From Calliopsis andreniformis (lineage: Eukaryota > Arthropoda > Insecta > Hymenoptera > Andrenidae), in contig NW_027480493.1 in NCBI RefSeq assembly GCF_051401765.1, forward strand, positions 620,001-684,000: a DNA stretch of 64,000 bases. The letters are read 5' to 3'. Shown here one piece after another: positions 25,706-38,771 of this stretch. Under the pieces are notes generated by a model. It did not search any database. It was not told where the DNA came from and saw nothing but the letters and a program-made list of their open reading frames with translations. How positions within the stretch are numbered: position 1 is the stretch's first letter; every line of letters starts with the position of its first letter. The position numbers and the translations under genes were made by a program.

Positions 25706-27550
25706 AAGATTGAGGATTGAGGATTGAGGATTGAAGATTGAGTATTGGGGATCGAAGATTGAGGATTGAGGATTGAAGATTGAGGATTGAGGATTGAGGA
25801 TTGAGGATTGAGGATTGAAGATTGAGAACTGAGGATTGAAGATTGAGATTGAGGATTGAGGATTGAGGATTGAGGATTGAGGATTGAGGATTCAAGATTG
25901 AGTATTGAGGATTGAAGATTGAGGATTGAGGATTGAGGATTGAGGATTGAGGGTTGGAGATTGAGTACTGAGGATTGAAGATTGAGATTGACGATTGAGG
26001 ATTGAGGATTGAGGATTGAGGAGTGAGTATTGAAGATTGAGGATTTGGGACTGAGGATTGAAGATTGGGGTTTGAGGATTGTGGATTGAGGATTGAGGAT
26101 TGAGGGTTGAGGGTTGAGGATTGAAGATTAAGATTGAGGATTGAGGATTGAGGATTGAGGATTGAGGATTGAGGATTGAGGATTGAGGATTGAAGATTGA
26201 GGATTGCGTATTGAGGATAGAACATTGAGGATTGAATATTGAGTATTGAGGATTGAGGATTGAGGATTGAAAATGGAATATTGATGATTGAAGATTGAGG
26301 ATCGAGGATTGAGGGTTGTGGATTGAGGACGAGGACTGACGGTTGAGTATTGATGTTTGATGTCTGAGGATTGAGGATTGAGGATTGAGGATTGAGGATT
26401 GAGGATTGAGGATTGCGGATTGAAGATTGAGGATTGGGTATTGAGGATTGAAGAATGAGGATTGAGGATTGAGGATTGAAGATTGAGGAATGAGGATTGA
26501 GGATTGAAGATTGAGGATTGGGTATTGAGGATTGAAGAATGAGGATTGAGGATTGAGGGTTGAGGATTGAGGATTGAAGATTGAGTATTGAGGATTGAAG
26601 ATTGACGATTGAGGATTGAGGATTGAGGATTGAGGATTGAGGATTGAGGATTGAGGACTGAAGATTGAGTATTGAGGATTGACGATTGAGGATTGAGGAT
26701 TGAGTATTGACGATTGAGGATTGCAGACTGAGTATTGAGGATTGACGATGGGAGGATTGAGGATTGAGGATAGAAGATTGAGAATTGGGGACTGAGGATT
26801 CAAGATTGAGGACCGAAGATTGAGAATTGAGGATTGAAGATTGATAATTGAGGATTGAGGATTGAACATTGAGGACTGAGGATTCAGGATTGAAGATTGA
26901 GTATTGAGGATAGAAGATTGAGGATTGAGGATTGTCGATTAAGGATTGAGGATGAGGGCTGAGGGTTGAGGATTGAGGTTTGAGGACTGAGGATTGAGGA
27001 TTGAGGATTGAGGATTGAGGATTGAGGATTGATGACTGATGATTGGGTATTGAGGATTGAACATTGAGGATTGAGTGTTGAGGATAGAGGATTGAGGATT
27101 GAGGATTGAAGGTTGAATATTAATGACTGAATATTGAGGATTGAGGATTGAGGGTTGTGGATTGAGGACGAGGACTGAGGGTTGAGTATTGATGTTTGAA
27201 GCCTGAGGATTCAGGATTGAAGATTGAGTATTGAGGATAGAAGATTGAGGATTGAGGATTGTCGATTAAGGATTGAGGATGAGGTCTGAGGGTTGAGGAT
27301 TGAGGATTGAGGATTGACGATTGAGGATTGGGTATTGAGGATTGAAGAATGAGGATTGAGTATTGAGTATTGAGGATTGAAGATTGAGGATCGAGTATTG
27401 AGGATTGAGGATTGAGGATTGAGGATTGAAGAATGAGGATTGAGGATTGAGGATTGAAGACTGAGTATTGAGGATAGAAGGTTGAGGATTGAGGTGTGAG
27501 TATTGAAGATTGAGGATTTGGGAATAGGGATTGAAGATTGGGGTTTGAGG
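25706..27550 (+). repeat. Tandem duplication 4, copy b
   Basis: Copy of 23857-25705. Near 25702 the sequence passes from GTTTGAA straight into the repeat start, so this is a visible junction. Confidence 0.85.
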
Positions 27551-27990
27551 ATTGGGGATTGAGGATTGAGGATTGAGGATTGAGGATTCAGGATTGAAGA
27601 TTGAGGATTGGGTATTGAGGATTGAAGAATGAGGATTGAGGATTGAGGATTGAGGATTGAGGATTGAAGATTGAGTATTGAGGATTGAAGATTGATGATT
27701 GAGGATTGAGGATTGAGGATTGAGGATTGAGGATTGAGGATTCAGGATTGAAGATTGAGTATTGAGGCTAGAAGATTGAGGATTGAGGATTGTCGATTAA
27801 GGATTGAGGATGAGGGCTGAGGGTTGAGGATTGAGGAATGAGGATTGAAGATTGAGGATTGGGTATTGAGGATTGAAGAATGAGGATTGAGGATTGAGGA
27901 TTGAGGATTGAGGATTGAAGATTGAGTATTGAGCATTGAAGCCTGACGATTGAGGATTGAGGATTGAGGATTGAGGATTGAGGATTGAGG
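25708..27990 (+). repeat. Segmental duplication 5, copy a
   Basis: Matches 41029-43306 at a constant offset of 15321 bp. The left edge coincides with the junction of tandem duplication 4. Confidence 0.83.
26723..26960 (+). repeat. Module B copy 4
   Basis: Counterpart of copy 3 at +1835 bp, with GGGGACT. Confidence 0.88.
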
Positions 27991-28056
27991 ATTGAAGATT
28001 GAGTATTGAGGATTGACGATTGAGGATTGATGATTGAGGATTGAAGATTGAGGACT

Positions 28057-28203
28057 GAGTGTTGAGGGTTGAGTGATGAGAATTGATGTTTGTGGATTGA
28101 GATTTGAAGATTGAAGAATAGGGATTGAGTATTGAAAACTGTGAATTGAGGATATTCTATGGAGGACTGAGGATTGACAATTGATTGTTGAGGACTGAGG
28201 GCT
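28057..28203 (+). repeat. Module A copy 28 (subtype VI, pair with copy 29)
   Basis: GTGGATT, GAAGAAT-AGGGATT and TTCTATG-GAGGACT define subtype VI. The partner marker lies exactly 224 bp (32 heptads) downstream. Confidence 0.92.
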
Positions 28204-28280
28204 GAAGATTGAGGATTCAGGATTAGGGATTAGTGATTGAGTTTTGAGGACTGAGGATTGATGGTTGAGGGTTGTGCGTT

Positions 28281-28427
28281 GAATATTGAGGGTTGAGTGA
28301 TGAGAATTGATGTTTGTGGATAGAGATTTGAAGATTGCAGGCTGAGTATTGAGTATTGAAACCTGTGAATTGAGGATATTCTATTGACGATTGAGGATTC
28401 ACAACTGATTGTTGAAGTCTGAGGGCT
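28281..28427 (+). repeat. Module A copy 29 (subtype VII)
   Basis: Starts GAATATT; GCAGGCT, GAAACCT and TTCTATT-GACGATT define subtype VII. Confidence 0.92.
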
Positions 28428-28970
28428 GAATATTGGGGGTTCAGGATTGTGGATTCAGGATTGAGGTTTGAGGACTGAGGAATGAGGATTGAGGATTGAA
28501 GATTGAGTACTGAGGATTGAAGATTAAGATTGAGAATTGAGGATTGAGGATTGAGGATTGAGGATTGAGGATTGAAGATTGAGGATTGCCTATTCAGGAT
28601 AGAACATTGAGGATTGAGGATTTAGTATTGAGGACTGAGGATTGAGGATTGAAGATTGAATATTGATGATTGAGATTGAGGATCGAGGATTGAGGGTTGT
28701 GGGTTGAGGACGAGGACTGAGTGTTGAGTATTGATGTTTGAGGTCTGAGGATTGAGGATTGAGGATTGAGGATTGAAGATTGAGGATTGGGTATTGAGGA
28801 TTGAAGAATGAGGATTGAGGATTGAAGATTGAGAATTGAGGATTGAAGATTGACGATTGAGGATTGAGGATTGAGGATTGAGGATTGAGGATTGAGGATT
28901 GAGGACTGAAGATTGAGTATTGAGGATTGACGATTGAGGATTGAGGATTGAGTATTGACGATTGAGGATT

Positions 28971-29208
28971 GCAGACTGAGTATTGAGGATTGACGATGGG
29001 AGGATTGAGGATTGAGGATAGAAGATTGAGAATTGGGGACTGAGGATTCAAGATTGAGGACCGAAGATTGAGAATTGAGGATTGAAGATTGATAATTGAG
29101 GATTGAGGATTGAACATTGAGGACTGAGGATACAGGATTGAAGATTGAGTATTGAGGATAGAAGATTGAGGATTGAGGATTGTCGATTAAGGATTGAGGA
29201 TGAGGGCT
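28971..29208 (+). repeat. Module B copy 5
   Basis: First B copy downstream of the VI/VII module pair at 28057-28427. Shares the GAGGATA-CAGGATT feature of copy 2. Confidence 0.88.
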
Positions 29209-29877
29209 GAGGGTTGAGGATTGAGGTTTGAGGACTGAGGATTGAGGATTGAGGATTGAGGATTGAGGATTGAGGATTGAAGACTGAGGATTGGGTATTG
29301 AGGATTGAACATTGAGGATTGAGTGTTGAGGATAGAGGATTGAGGGTTGAGGATTGAAGGTTGAATATTAATGACTGAATATTGAGGATTGAGGATTGAG
29401 GGTTGTGGATTGAGGACGAGGACTGAGGGTTGAGTATTGATGTTTGAAGTCTGAGGATTCAGGATTGAAGATTGAGTATTGAGGATAGAAGATTGAGGAT
29501 TGAGGATTGTCGATTAAGGATTGAGGATGAGGTCTGAGGGTTGAGGATTGAGGTTTGAGGACTGAGGACTGAGGATTGAGAATTGAGAATTGAGGATTGA
29601 GGATTGAGGATTGAGGATTGAGGATTGAGGATTGAGGATTGAAGATTGAGTATTGATGATTGAATATTGAGGATTGAGGATTGAGGTTTGAGGATTGAGG
29701 ACGAGGACTGACGGTTGAGGATTGAGGTTTGAGGATCGAGTGTTGAGGATTGAGAGTTGAGGGTTGAGGAATGAAGATTGAGAATTGAGGATTGAAGATT
29801 GAGGATTGAGGATTGAGGATTGAGGATTGACGCTTGAGGATTGAGGGTTGAGGATGGAGGATTGAGGATTGAGGATT

Positions 29878-30115
29878 GCAGACTGAGTATTGAGGATTGA
29901 CGATGGGAGGATTGAGGATTGAGGATAGAAGATTGAGAATTGGGGACTGAGGATTCAAGATTGAGGATCGAAGATTGAGAATTGAGGATTGAAGATTGAT
30001 AATTGAGGATTGAGGATTGAACATAGAGGACTGAGGATTCAGGATTGACGATTGAGTATTGAGGATAGAAGATTGAGGATTGAGGATTGTCGATTAAGGA
30101 TTGAGGATGAGGGCT
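29878..30115 (+). repeat. Module B copy 6
   Basis: GAGGATC form with GAACATA and a GACGATT change in its tail; duplicated as copy 7. Confidence 0.88.
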
Positions 30116-31038
30116 GAGGGTTGAGGATTGAGGTTTGAGGACTGAGGACTGAGGATTGAGGATTGAGAATTGAGGATTGAGGATTGAGGATTGAAGATTG
30201 AGGATTGGGTATTGAGGATTGAAGAATGAGGATTGAGGATTGAGGATTGAGGATTGAGGATTGAAGATTGAGTATTGAGCATTGAAGCCTGACGATTGAG
30301 GATTGAGGATTGAGGATTGAGGATTGAGGATGGAGGATTGAAGATTGAGTATTGAGGATTGAAGATTGAGGATCGAGTATTGAGGATTGAGGATTGAGGA
30401 TTGAGGATTGAAGAATGAGGATTGAGGATTGAGGATTGAAGACTGAGTATTGAGGAAAGAAGATTGAGGATTGAGGTGTGAGTATTGAAGATTGAGGATT
30501 TGGGAATAGGGATTGAAGATTGGGGTTTGAGGATTGAGGATTGAGGATTGAGGATTGAGGATTGAGGATTCAGGATTGAAGATTGAGGATTGGGTATTGA
30601 GGATTGAAGAATGAGGATTGAGGATTGAGGATTGAGGATTGAGGATTGAAGATTGAGTATTGAGGATTGAAGATTGATGATTGAGGATTGAGGATTGAGG
30701 ATTGAGGATTGAGGATTGAGGATTCAGGATTGAAGATTGAGTATTGAGGCTAGAAGATTGAGGATTGAGGATTGTCGATTAAGGATTGAGGATGAGGGCT
30801 GAGGGTTGAGGATTGAGGATTGAGGATTGAAGATTGAGGATTGGGTACTGAGGATTGAAGAATGAGGATTGAGGATTGAGGATTGAGGATTGAGGATTGA
30901 AGATTGAGTATTGAGCATTGAAGCCTGACGATTGAGGATTGAGGATTGAGGATTGAGGATTGAGGATTGAGGATTGAAGATTGAGTATTGAGGATTGACG
31001 ATTGAGGATTGATGATTCAGGATTGAAGATTGAGGACT

Positions 31039-31185
31039 GAGTGTTGAGGGTTGAGTGATGAGAATTGATGTTTGTGGATTGAGATTTGAAGATTGAAGAA
31101 TAGGGATTGAGTATTGAAACCTGTGAATTGAGGATATTCTATTGACGATTGAGGATTCACAACTGATTGTTGAAGTCTGAGGGCT
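31039..31185 (+). repeat. Module A copy 30 (VI/VII hybrid)
   Basis: The first half is subtype VI (GAAGAAT-AGGGATT). From GAAACCT onward it is subtype VII (TTCTATT-GACGATT, ending with GAAGTCT). It fits collapse of a VI/VII pair by a 224-bp deletion. Confidence 0.9.
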
Positions 31186-32040
31186 GAATATTGGGGGTTC
31201 AGGACTGTGGATTCAGGATTGAGGTTTGAGGACTGAGGAATGAGGATTGAGGATTGAAGATTGAGTACTGAGGATTGAAGATTAAGATTGAGGATTGAGG
31301 ATTGAGGATTGAGGATTGAGGATTGAGGATTGAAGATTGAGGATTGCGTATTCAGGATAGAACATTGAGGATTGAGGATTTAGTGTTGAGGACTGAGGAT
31401 TGAGGATTGAAGATTGAATATTGATGATTGAGATTGAGGATCGAGGATTGAGGGTTGTGGGTTGAGCACGAGGACTGAGTGTTGAGTATTGATGTTTGAG
31501 GTCTGAGGATTGAGGATTGAGGATTGAGGATTGAAGATTGAGGATTGGGTATTGAGGATTGAAGAATGAGGATTGAGGATTGAGGGTTGAGGATTGAGTA
31601 TTGAAGATTAAGTATTGAGGATTGAAGGTTGACGATTGAGGATTGAGGAATGAGGATTGAGGATTGAGGATTGAGGATTGATGATTGAAGATTGAGGATT
31701 GAGGATTGAGTATTGAGGATTGAGGATTGAAGATTGAGGATTGGGTATTGAGAATTGAAGAATGAGGACTGAGTATTGAGTATTGAGGATTGAGGATGGA
31801 AGATTGAGTATTGAGGATTGAAGATTGACGATTGAGGATTGAGGATTGAGGATTGAGGATTGAGGATTGAGGATTGAGGATTGAAGATTGAGTATTGGGG
31901 ATTGAAGATTGAGGATTGAGGATTGAGGATTGAGGATTGAGGATTGAAGATTGCGTACTGAGGATTGAAGATTAAGATTGAGGATTGAGGATTGAGGATT
32001 CAAGATGAAGTATTGAGGATTGAAGATTGAGGATTGAGGA

Positions 32041-33718
32041 TTGAGGATTGAGGATTGAGGATTGGAGATTGAGTACTGAGGATTGAAGATTAAGATTGAC
32101 GATTGAGGATTGAGGATTGAGGATTGAGGATTGAGGATTGAAGATTGAGGATTGCGTATTGAGGATAGAACATTGAGGATTGAGGATTGAGTATTGAGGA
32201 TTGAGGATTGAGGATTGAAGATTGAATATTGATGATCGAAGATTGAGGATCGAGGATTGAGGGTTGTGGATTGAGGACGAGGACTGAGGGTTGAGTATTG
32301 ATGTTTGAGGTCTGAGGATTGAGGATTGAGGATTGAGAATTGAGGATTGAGGATTGAGGATTGAAGGTTGAGGATTGGGTGTTGAGGATTGAAGAATGAG
32401 GATTGAGGATTGAGGATTGAGGATTGAGGATTGAAGATTGAGTATTGAGGATTGAATATTCAGGATTGAGGATTGAGGATTGAGCATTGAGGATTGAGGA
32501 TTGCGGATAGAAGATTGAGGATTGGGTATTGCGGATTGAACATTGAGGATTGAGGATTGAGGATTGAGGATTGAGGACTGAAGATTGAATATTGATGATT
32601 GAATATTGAGGATTGAGTGTTGATGGTTGTGGATTGAGGACGAGGACTGAGGGTTGAGTGTTGCTGTTTGAGGTCTGAGGATTGAGGATTGAGGATTGAG
32701 AATTGAGGATTGAGGATTGAGGATTGAAGATTGAGAATTGGGTATTCAGGATTGAAGAATGAGGATTGAGGATTGAGGATTGAGTATTGAGGATTGAAGA
32801 CTGAGTGTTGAGGGTTGAGTGATGATAATTGATGTTTGTGGATAGAGATTTGAAGATTGCAGATTGAGTATTGAGTATTGAAAACTGTGAATTGATGATA
32901 TTCACTTGAGGATTGAGGATTGACAACTGATTGTTGAGGACTGAGGGCTGGAGGTTGAGCATTCAGGATTGAGGATTCAGGATTGTGGATTGAGGATTGG
33001 GGATTGAGAATTGAAGATTGAGGATTGAGTATTGGGGGTTGTGGATTGAGGACGAGGACTGAGGGTTGAGTATTGATGTTTGAGGTCTGAGGATTGAGGG
33101 TTGAGGATTGAGAATTGAGGATTGAAGATTGAAGATTGAGGATTGGGTATTGAGGATTGAAGAATGAGGATTGAGTACTGAGTATTGAGGATTGAGGATT
33201 GAAGATTGAGTATTGAGGATTGAATATTGACGATTGAGGATTGAGTATTGAGGATTGAGGATTGAGGATTGAGGATTGAAGAATGAGGATTGAGGATTGA
33301 GGATTGAGGATTGAGCATTGAAGATTGAGTATTGAGGATTGAAGGTTGACGATTGAGGATTGAGGATTGAGGATTGAGGATTGAGGATTGAGGGTTGAGG
33401 ATTGAAGATTGAGTATTGAGGATTGAAGATTGAGGATTGTGGATTGAGGATTGACGATTGAGGATTGAAGATTGAGGATTGAGGATTGAGGATTGAAGAT
33501 TGAGTATTGGGGATCGAAGATTGAGGATTGAGGATTGAAGATTGAGGATTGAGGATTGAGGATTGAGGATTGAGGATTGAAGATTGAGAACTGAGGATTG
33601 AAGATTAAGATTGAGGATTGAGGATTGAGGATTGAGGATTGAGGATTGAGGATTCAAGATTGAGTATTGAGGATTGAAGATTGAGGATTGAGGATTGAGG
33701 ATTGAGGATTGAGGATTG
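32041..33718 (+). repeat. Segmental duplication 7, copy a
   Basis: Source-like copy of a unit found three times at high identity: here, at 33685-35059 (offset 1585, then 1564 after loss of three heptads) and at 39600-41270 (offset 7559). Carries Va module copy 31. Confidence 0.85.
32803..32949 (+). repeat. Module A copy 31 (subtype Va)
   Basis: GATGATA-TTCACTT marker and GATAATT in heptad 4. Confidence 0.92.
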
Positions 33719-35059
33719 AGGATTGAAGATTGAGGATTGCGTATTGAGGATAGAACATTGAGGATTGAGGATTGAGTATTGAGGATTGAGGATTGAGGAT
33801 TGAAGATTGAATATTGATGATCGAAGATTGAGGATCGAGGATTGAGGGTTGTGGATTGAGGACGAGGACTGAGGGTTGAGTATTGATGTTTGAGGTCTGA
33901 GGATTGAGGATTGAGGATTGAGAATTGAGGATTGAGGATTGAGGATTGAAGGTTGAGGATTGGGTGTTGAGGATTGAAGAATGAGGATTGAGGATTGAGG
34001 ATTGAGGATTGAGGATTGAAGATTGAGTATTGAGGATTGAATATTCAGGATTGAGGATTGAGGATTGAGCATTGAGGATTGAGGATTGCGGATAGAAGAT
34101 TGAGGATTGGGTATTGCGGATTGAACATTGAGGATTGAGGATTGAGGATTGAGGATTGAGGACTGAAGATTGAATATTGATGATTGAATATTGAGGATTG
34201 AGTGTTGATGGTTGTGGATTGAGGACGAGGACTGAGGGTTGAGTGTTGCTGTTTGAGGTCTGAGGATTGAGGATTGAGGATTGAGAATTGAGGATTGAGG
34301 ATTGAGGATTGAAGATTGAGAATTGGGTATTCAGGATTGAAGAATGAGGATTGAGGATTGAGGATTGAGTATTGAGGATTGAAGACTGAGTGTTGAGGGT
34401 TGAGTGATGATAATTGATGTTTGTGGATAGAGATTTGAAGATTGCAGATTGAGTATTGAGTATTGAAAACTGTGAATTGATGATATTCACTTGAGGATTG
34501 AGGATTGACAACTGATTGTTGAGGACTGAGGGCTGGAGGTTGAGCATTCAGGATTGAGGATTCAGGATTGTGGATTGAAGATTGGGGATTGAGAATTGAA
34601 GATTGAGGATTGAGTATTGGGGGTTGTGGATTGAGGACGAGGACTGAGGGTTGAGTATTGATGTTTGAGGTCTGAGGATTGAGGGTTGAGGATTGAGAAT
34701 TGAGGATTGAAGATTGAAGATTGAGGATTGGGTATTGAGGATTGAAGAATGAGGATTGAGTACTGAGTATTGAGGATTGAGGATTGAAGATTGAGTATTG
34801 AGGATTGAATATTGACGATTGAGGATTGAGTATTGAGGATTGAAGAATGAGGATTGAGGATTGAGGATTGAGGATTGAGCATTGAAGATTGAGTATTGAG
34901 GATAGAAGGTTGACGATTGAGGATTGAGGATTGAGGATTGAGGATTGAGGATTGAGGGTTGAGGATTGAAGATTGAGTATTGAGGATTGAAGATTGAGGA
35001 TTGTGGATTGAGGATTGACGATTGAGGATTGAAGATTGAGGATTGAGGATTGAGGACTG
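33685..35059 (+). repeat. Segmental duplication 7, copy b
   Basis: Matches about 32100-33495. Ends at a junction with duplication 6 copy b at 35052-35059. Confidence 0.85.
34388..34534 (+). repeat. Module A copy 32 (subtype Va)
   Basis: Duplicate of copy 31 at +1585 bp. Confidence 0.92.
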
Positions 35060-35699
35060 AGGATTGAGGATTGAGGATTGAGGATTGAGGATTGAGGATT
35101 GAAGACTGAGGATTGGGTATTGAGGATTGAACATTGAGGATTGAGTGTTGAGGATAGAGGATTGAGGGTTGAGGATTGAAGGTTGAATATTAATGACTGA
35201 ATATTGAGGATTGAGGATTGAGGGTTGTGGATTGAGGACGAGGACTGAGGGTTGAGTATTGATGTTTGAAGTCTGAGGATTCAGGATTGAAGATTGAGTA
35301 TTGAGGATAGAAGATTGAGGATTGAGGATTGTCGATTAAGGATTGAGGATGAGGTCTGAGGGTTGAGGATTGAGGTTTGAGGACTGAGGACTGAGGATTG
35401 AGAATTGAGAATTGAGGATTGAGGATTGAGGATTGAGGATTGAGGATTGAGGATTGAGGATTGAAGATTGAGTATTGATGATTGAATATTGAGGATTGAG
35501 GATTGAGGTTTGAGGATTGAGGACGAGGACTGACGGTTGAGGATTGAGGTTTGAGGATCGAGTGTTGAGGATTGAGAGTTGAGGGTTGAGGAATGAAGAT
35601 TGAGAATTGAGGATTGAAGATTGAGGATTGAGGATTGAGGATTGAGGATTGACGCTTGAGGATTGAGGGTTGAGGATGGAGGATTGAGGATTGAGGATT

Positions 35700-35937
35700 G
35701 CAGACTGAGTATTGAGGATTGACGATGGGAGGATTGAGGATTGAGGATAGAAGATTGAGAATTGGGGACTGAGGATTCAAGATTGAGGATCGAAGATTGA
35801 GAATTGAGGATTGAAGATTGATAATTGAGGATTGAGGATTGAACACAGAGGACTGAGGATTCAGGATTGAAGATTGAGTATTGAGGATAGAAGATTGAGG
35901 ATTGAGGATTGTCGATTAAGGATTGAGGATGAGGGCT
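35700..35937 (+). repeat. Module B copy 7
   Basis: Counterpart of copy 6 at +5822 bp; reads GAACACA where copy 6 has GAACATA. Confidence 0.88.
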
Positions 35938-36860
35938 GAGGGTTGAGGATTGAGGTTTGAGGACTGAGGACTGAGGATTGAGGATTGAGAATTGAGGATT
36001 GAGGATTGAGGATTGAAGATTGAGGATTGGGTATTGAGGATTGAAGAATGAGGATTGAGGATTGAGGATTGAGGATTGAGGATTGAAGATTGAGTATTGA
36101 GCATTGAAGCCTGACGATTGAGGATTGAGGATTGAGGATTGAGGATTGAGGATGGAGGATTGAAGATTGAGTATTGAGGATTGAAGATTGAGGATCGAGT
36201 ATTGAGGATTGAGGATTGAGGATTGAGGATTGAAGAATGAGGATTGAGGATTGAGGATTGAAGACTGAGTATTGAGGAAAGAAGATTGAGGATTGAGGTG
36301 TGAGTATTGAAGATTGAGGATTTGGGAATAGGGATTGAAGATTGGGGTTTGAGGATTGAGGATTGAGGATTGAGGATTGAGGATTGAGGATTCAGGATTG
36401 AAGATTGAGGATTGGGTATTGAGGATTGAAGAATGAGGATTGAGGATTGAGGATTGAGGATTGAGGATTGAAGATTGAGTATTGAGGATTGAAGATTGAT
36501 GATTGAGGATTGAGGATTGAGGATTGAGGATTGAGGATTGAGGATTCAGGATTGAAGATTGAGTATTGAGGCTAGAAGATTGAGGATTGAGGATTGTCGA
36601 TTAAGGATTGAGGATGAGGGCTGAGGGTTGAGGATTGAGGATTGAGGATTGAAGATTGAGGATTGGGTACTGAGGATTGAAGAATGAGGATTGAGGATTG
36701 AGGATTGAGGATTGAGGATTGAAGATTGAGTATTGAGCATTGAAGCCTGACGATTGAGGATTGAGGATTGAGGATTGAGGATTGAGGATTGAGGATTGAA
36801 GATTGAGTATTGAGGATTGACGATTGAGGATTGATGATTGAGGATTGAAGATTGAGGACT

Positions 36861-37007
36861 GAGTGTTGAGGGTTGAGTGATGAGAATTGATGTTTGTGGA
36901 TTGAGATTTGAAGATTGAAGAATAGGGATTGAGTATTGAAACCTGTGAATTGAGGATATTCTATTGACGATTGAGGATTCACAACTGATTGTTGAAGTCT
37001 GAGGGCT
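36861..37007 (+). repeat. Module A copy 33 (VI/VII hybrid)
   Basis: Duplicate of hybrid copy 30 at +5822 bp. Confidence 0.92.
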
Positions 37008-38624
37008 GAATATTGGGGGTTCAGGACTGTGGATTCAGGATTGAGGTTTGAGGACTGAGGAATGAGGATTGAGGATTGAAGATTGAGTACTGAGGATTGA
37101 AGATTAAGATTGAGGATTGAGGATTGAGGATTGAGGATTGAGGATTGAGGATTGAAGATTGAGGATTGCGTATTCAGGATAGAACATTGAGGATTGAGGA
37201 TTTAGTGTTGAGGACTGAGGATTGAGGATTGAAGATTGAATATTGATGATTGAGATTGAGGATCGAGGATTGAGGGTTGTGGGTTGAGCACGAGGACTGA
37301 GTGTTGAGTATTGATGTTTGAGGTCTGAGGATTGAGGATTGAGGATTGAGGATTGAAGATTGAGGATTGGGTATTGAGGATTGAAGAATGAGGATTGAGG
37401 ATTGAGGGTTGAGGATTGAGGATTGAAGATTAAGTATTGAGGATTGAAGGTTGACGATTGAGGATTGAGGAATGAGGATTGAGGATTGAGGATTGAGGAT
37501 TGATGATTGAAGATTGAGGATTGAGGATTGAGTATTGAGGATTGAGGATTGAAGATTGAGGATTGGGTATTGAGAATTGAAGAATGAGGACTGAGTATTG
37601 AGTATTGAGGATTGAGGATTGAAGATTGAGTATTGAGGATTGAAGATTGACGATTGAGGATTGAGGATTGAGGATTGAGGATTGAGGATTGAGGATTGAG
37701 GATTGAAGATTGAGTATTGGGGATTGAAGATTGAGGATTGAGGATTGAGGATTGAGGATTGAGGATTGAAGATTGCGTACTGAGGATTGAAGATTAAGAT
37801 TGAGGATTGAGGATTGAGGATTCAAGATGAAGTATTGAGGATTGAAGATTGAGGATTGAGGATTGAGGATTGAGGATTGAGGATTGGAGATTGAGTACTG
37901 AGGATTGAAGATTAAGATTGACGATTGAGGATTGAGGATTGAGGATTGAGGATTGAGGATTGAAGATTGAGGATTGCGTATTGAGGATAGAACATTGAGG
38001 ATTGAGGATTGAGTATTGAGGATTGAGGATTGAGGATTGAAGATTGAATATTGATGATCGAAGATTGAGGATCGAGGATTGAGGGTTGTGGATTGAGGAC
38101 GAGGACTGAGGGTTGAGTATTGATGTTTGAGGTCTGAGGATTGAGGATTGAGGATTGAGAATTGAGGATTGAGGATTGAGGATTGAAGGTTGAGGATTGG
38201 GTGTTGAGGATTGAAGAATGAGGATTGAGGATTGAGGATTGAGGATTGAGGATTGAAGATTGAGTATTGAGGATTGAATATTCAGGATTGAGGATTGAGG
38301 ATTGAGCATTGAGGATTGAGGATTGCGGATAGAAGATTGAGGATTGGGTATTGCGGATTGAACATTGAGGATTGAGGATTGAGGATTGAGGATTGAGGAC
38401 TGAAGATTGAATATTGATGATTGAATATTGAGGATTGAGTGTTGATGGTTGTGGATTGAGGACGAGGACTGAGGGTTGAGTGTTGCTGTTTGAGGTCTGA
38501 GGATTGAGGATTGAGGATTGAGAATTGAGGATTGAGGATTGAGGATTGAAGATTGAGAATTGGGTATTCAGGATTGAAGAATGAGGATTGAGGATTGAGG
38601 ATTGAGTATTGAGGATTGAAGACT

Positions 38625-38771
38625 GAGTGTTGAGGGTTGAGTGATGATAATTGATGTTTGTGGATAGAGATTTGAAGATTGCAGATTGAGTATTGAGTAT
38701 TGAAAACTGTGAATTGATGATATTCACTTAAGGATTGAGGATTGACAACTGATTGTTGAGGACTGAGGGCT
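38625..38771 (+). repeat. Module A copy 34 (subtype Va)
   Basis: Duplicate of copy 31 at +5822 bp; AAGGATT follows the marker. Confidence 0.92.

Larger units (their letters stand above)
20802..28056. repeat. Module A-free domain rich in module B
   Basis: This is the longest interval without module A (about 7.25 kb). It consists of heptad runs, module B copies (B1-B4), tail-only B copies and block C variants that read TTGATGT instead of TTGAGGT. It includes a perfect-edge tandem duplication at 23857-27550. No gene or non-heptad insertion is seen. Confidence 0.85.
29230..33718 (+). repeat. Segmental duplication 6, copy a (about 4.5 kb)
   Basis: Matches 35052-39540 at a constant offset of 5822 bp. 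Includes module B copy 6, hybrid module A copy 30 and Va copy 31. The largest duplication found. Confidence 0.88.

Noticed and set aside
28057..28427. Transposable element or direct-repeat-flanked insertion at the VI/VII pairs
   Set aside because: No terminal inverted repeats, target duplications or coding capacity are present; the pair stays in heptad register with its flanks.
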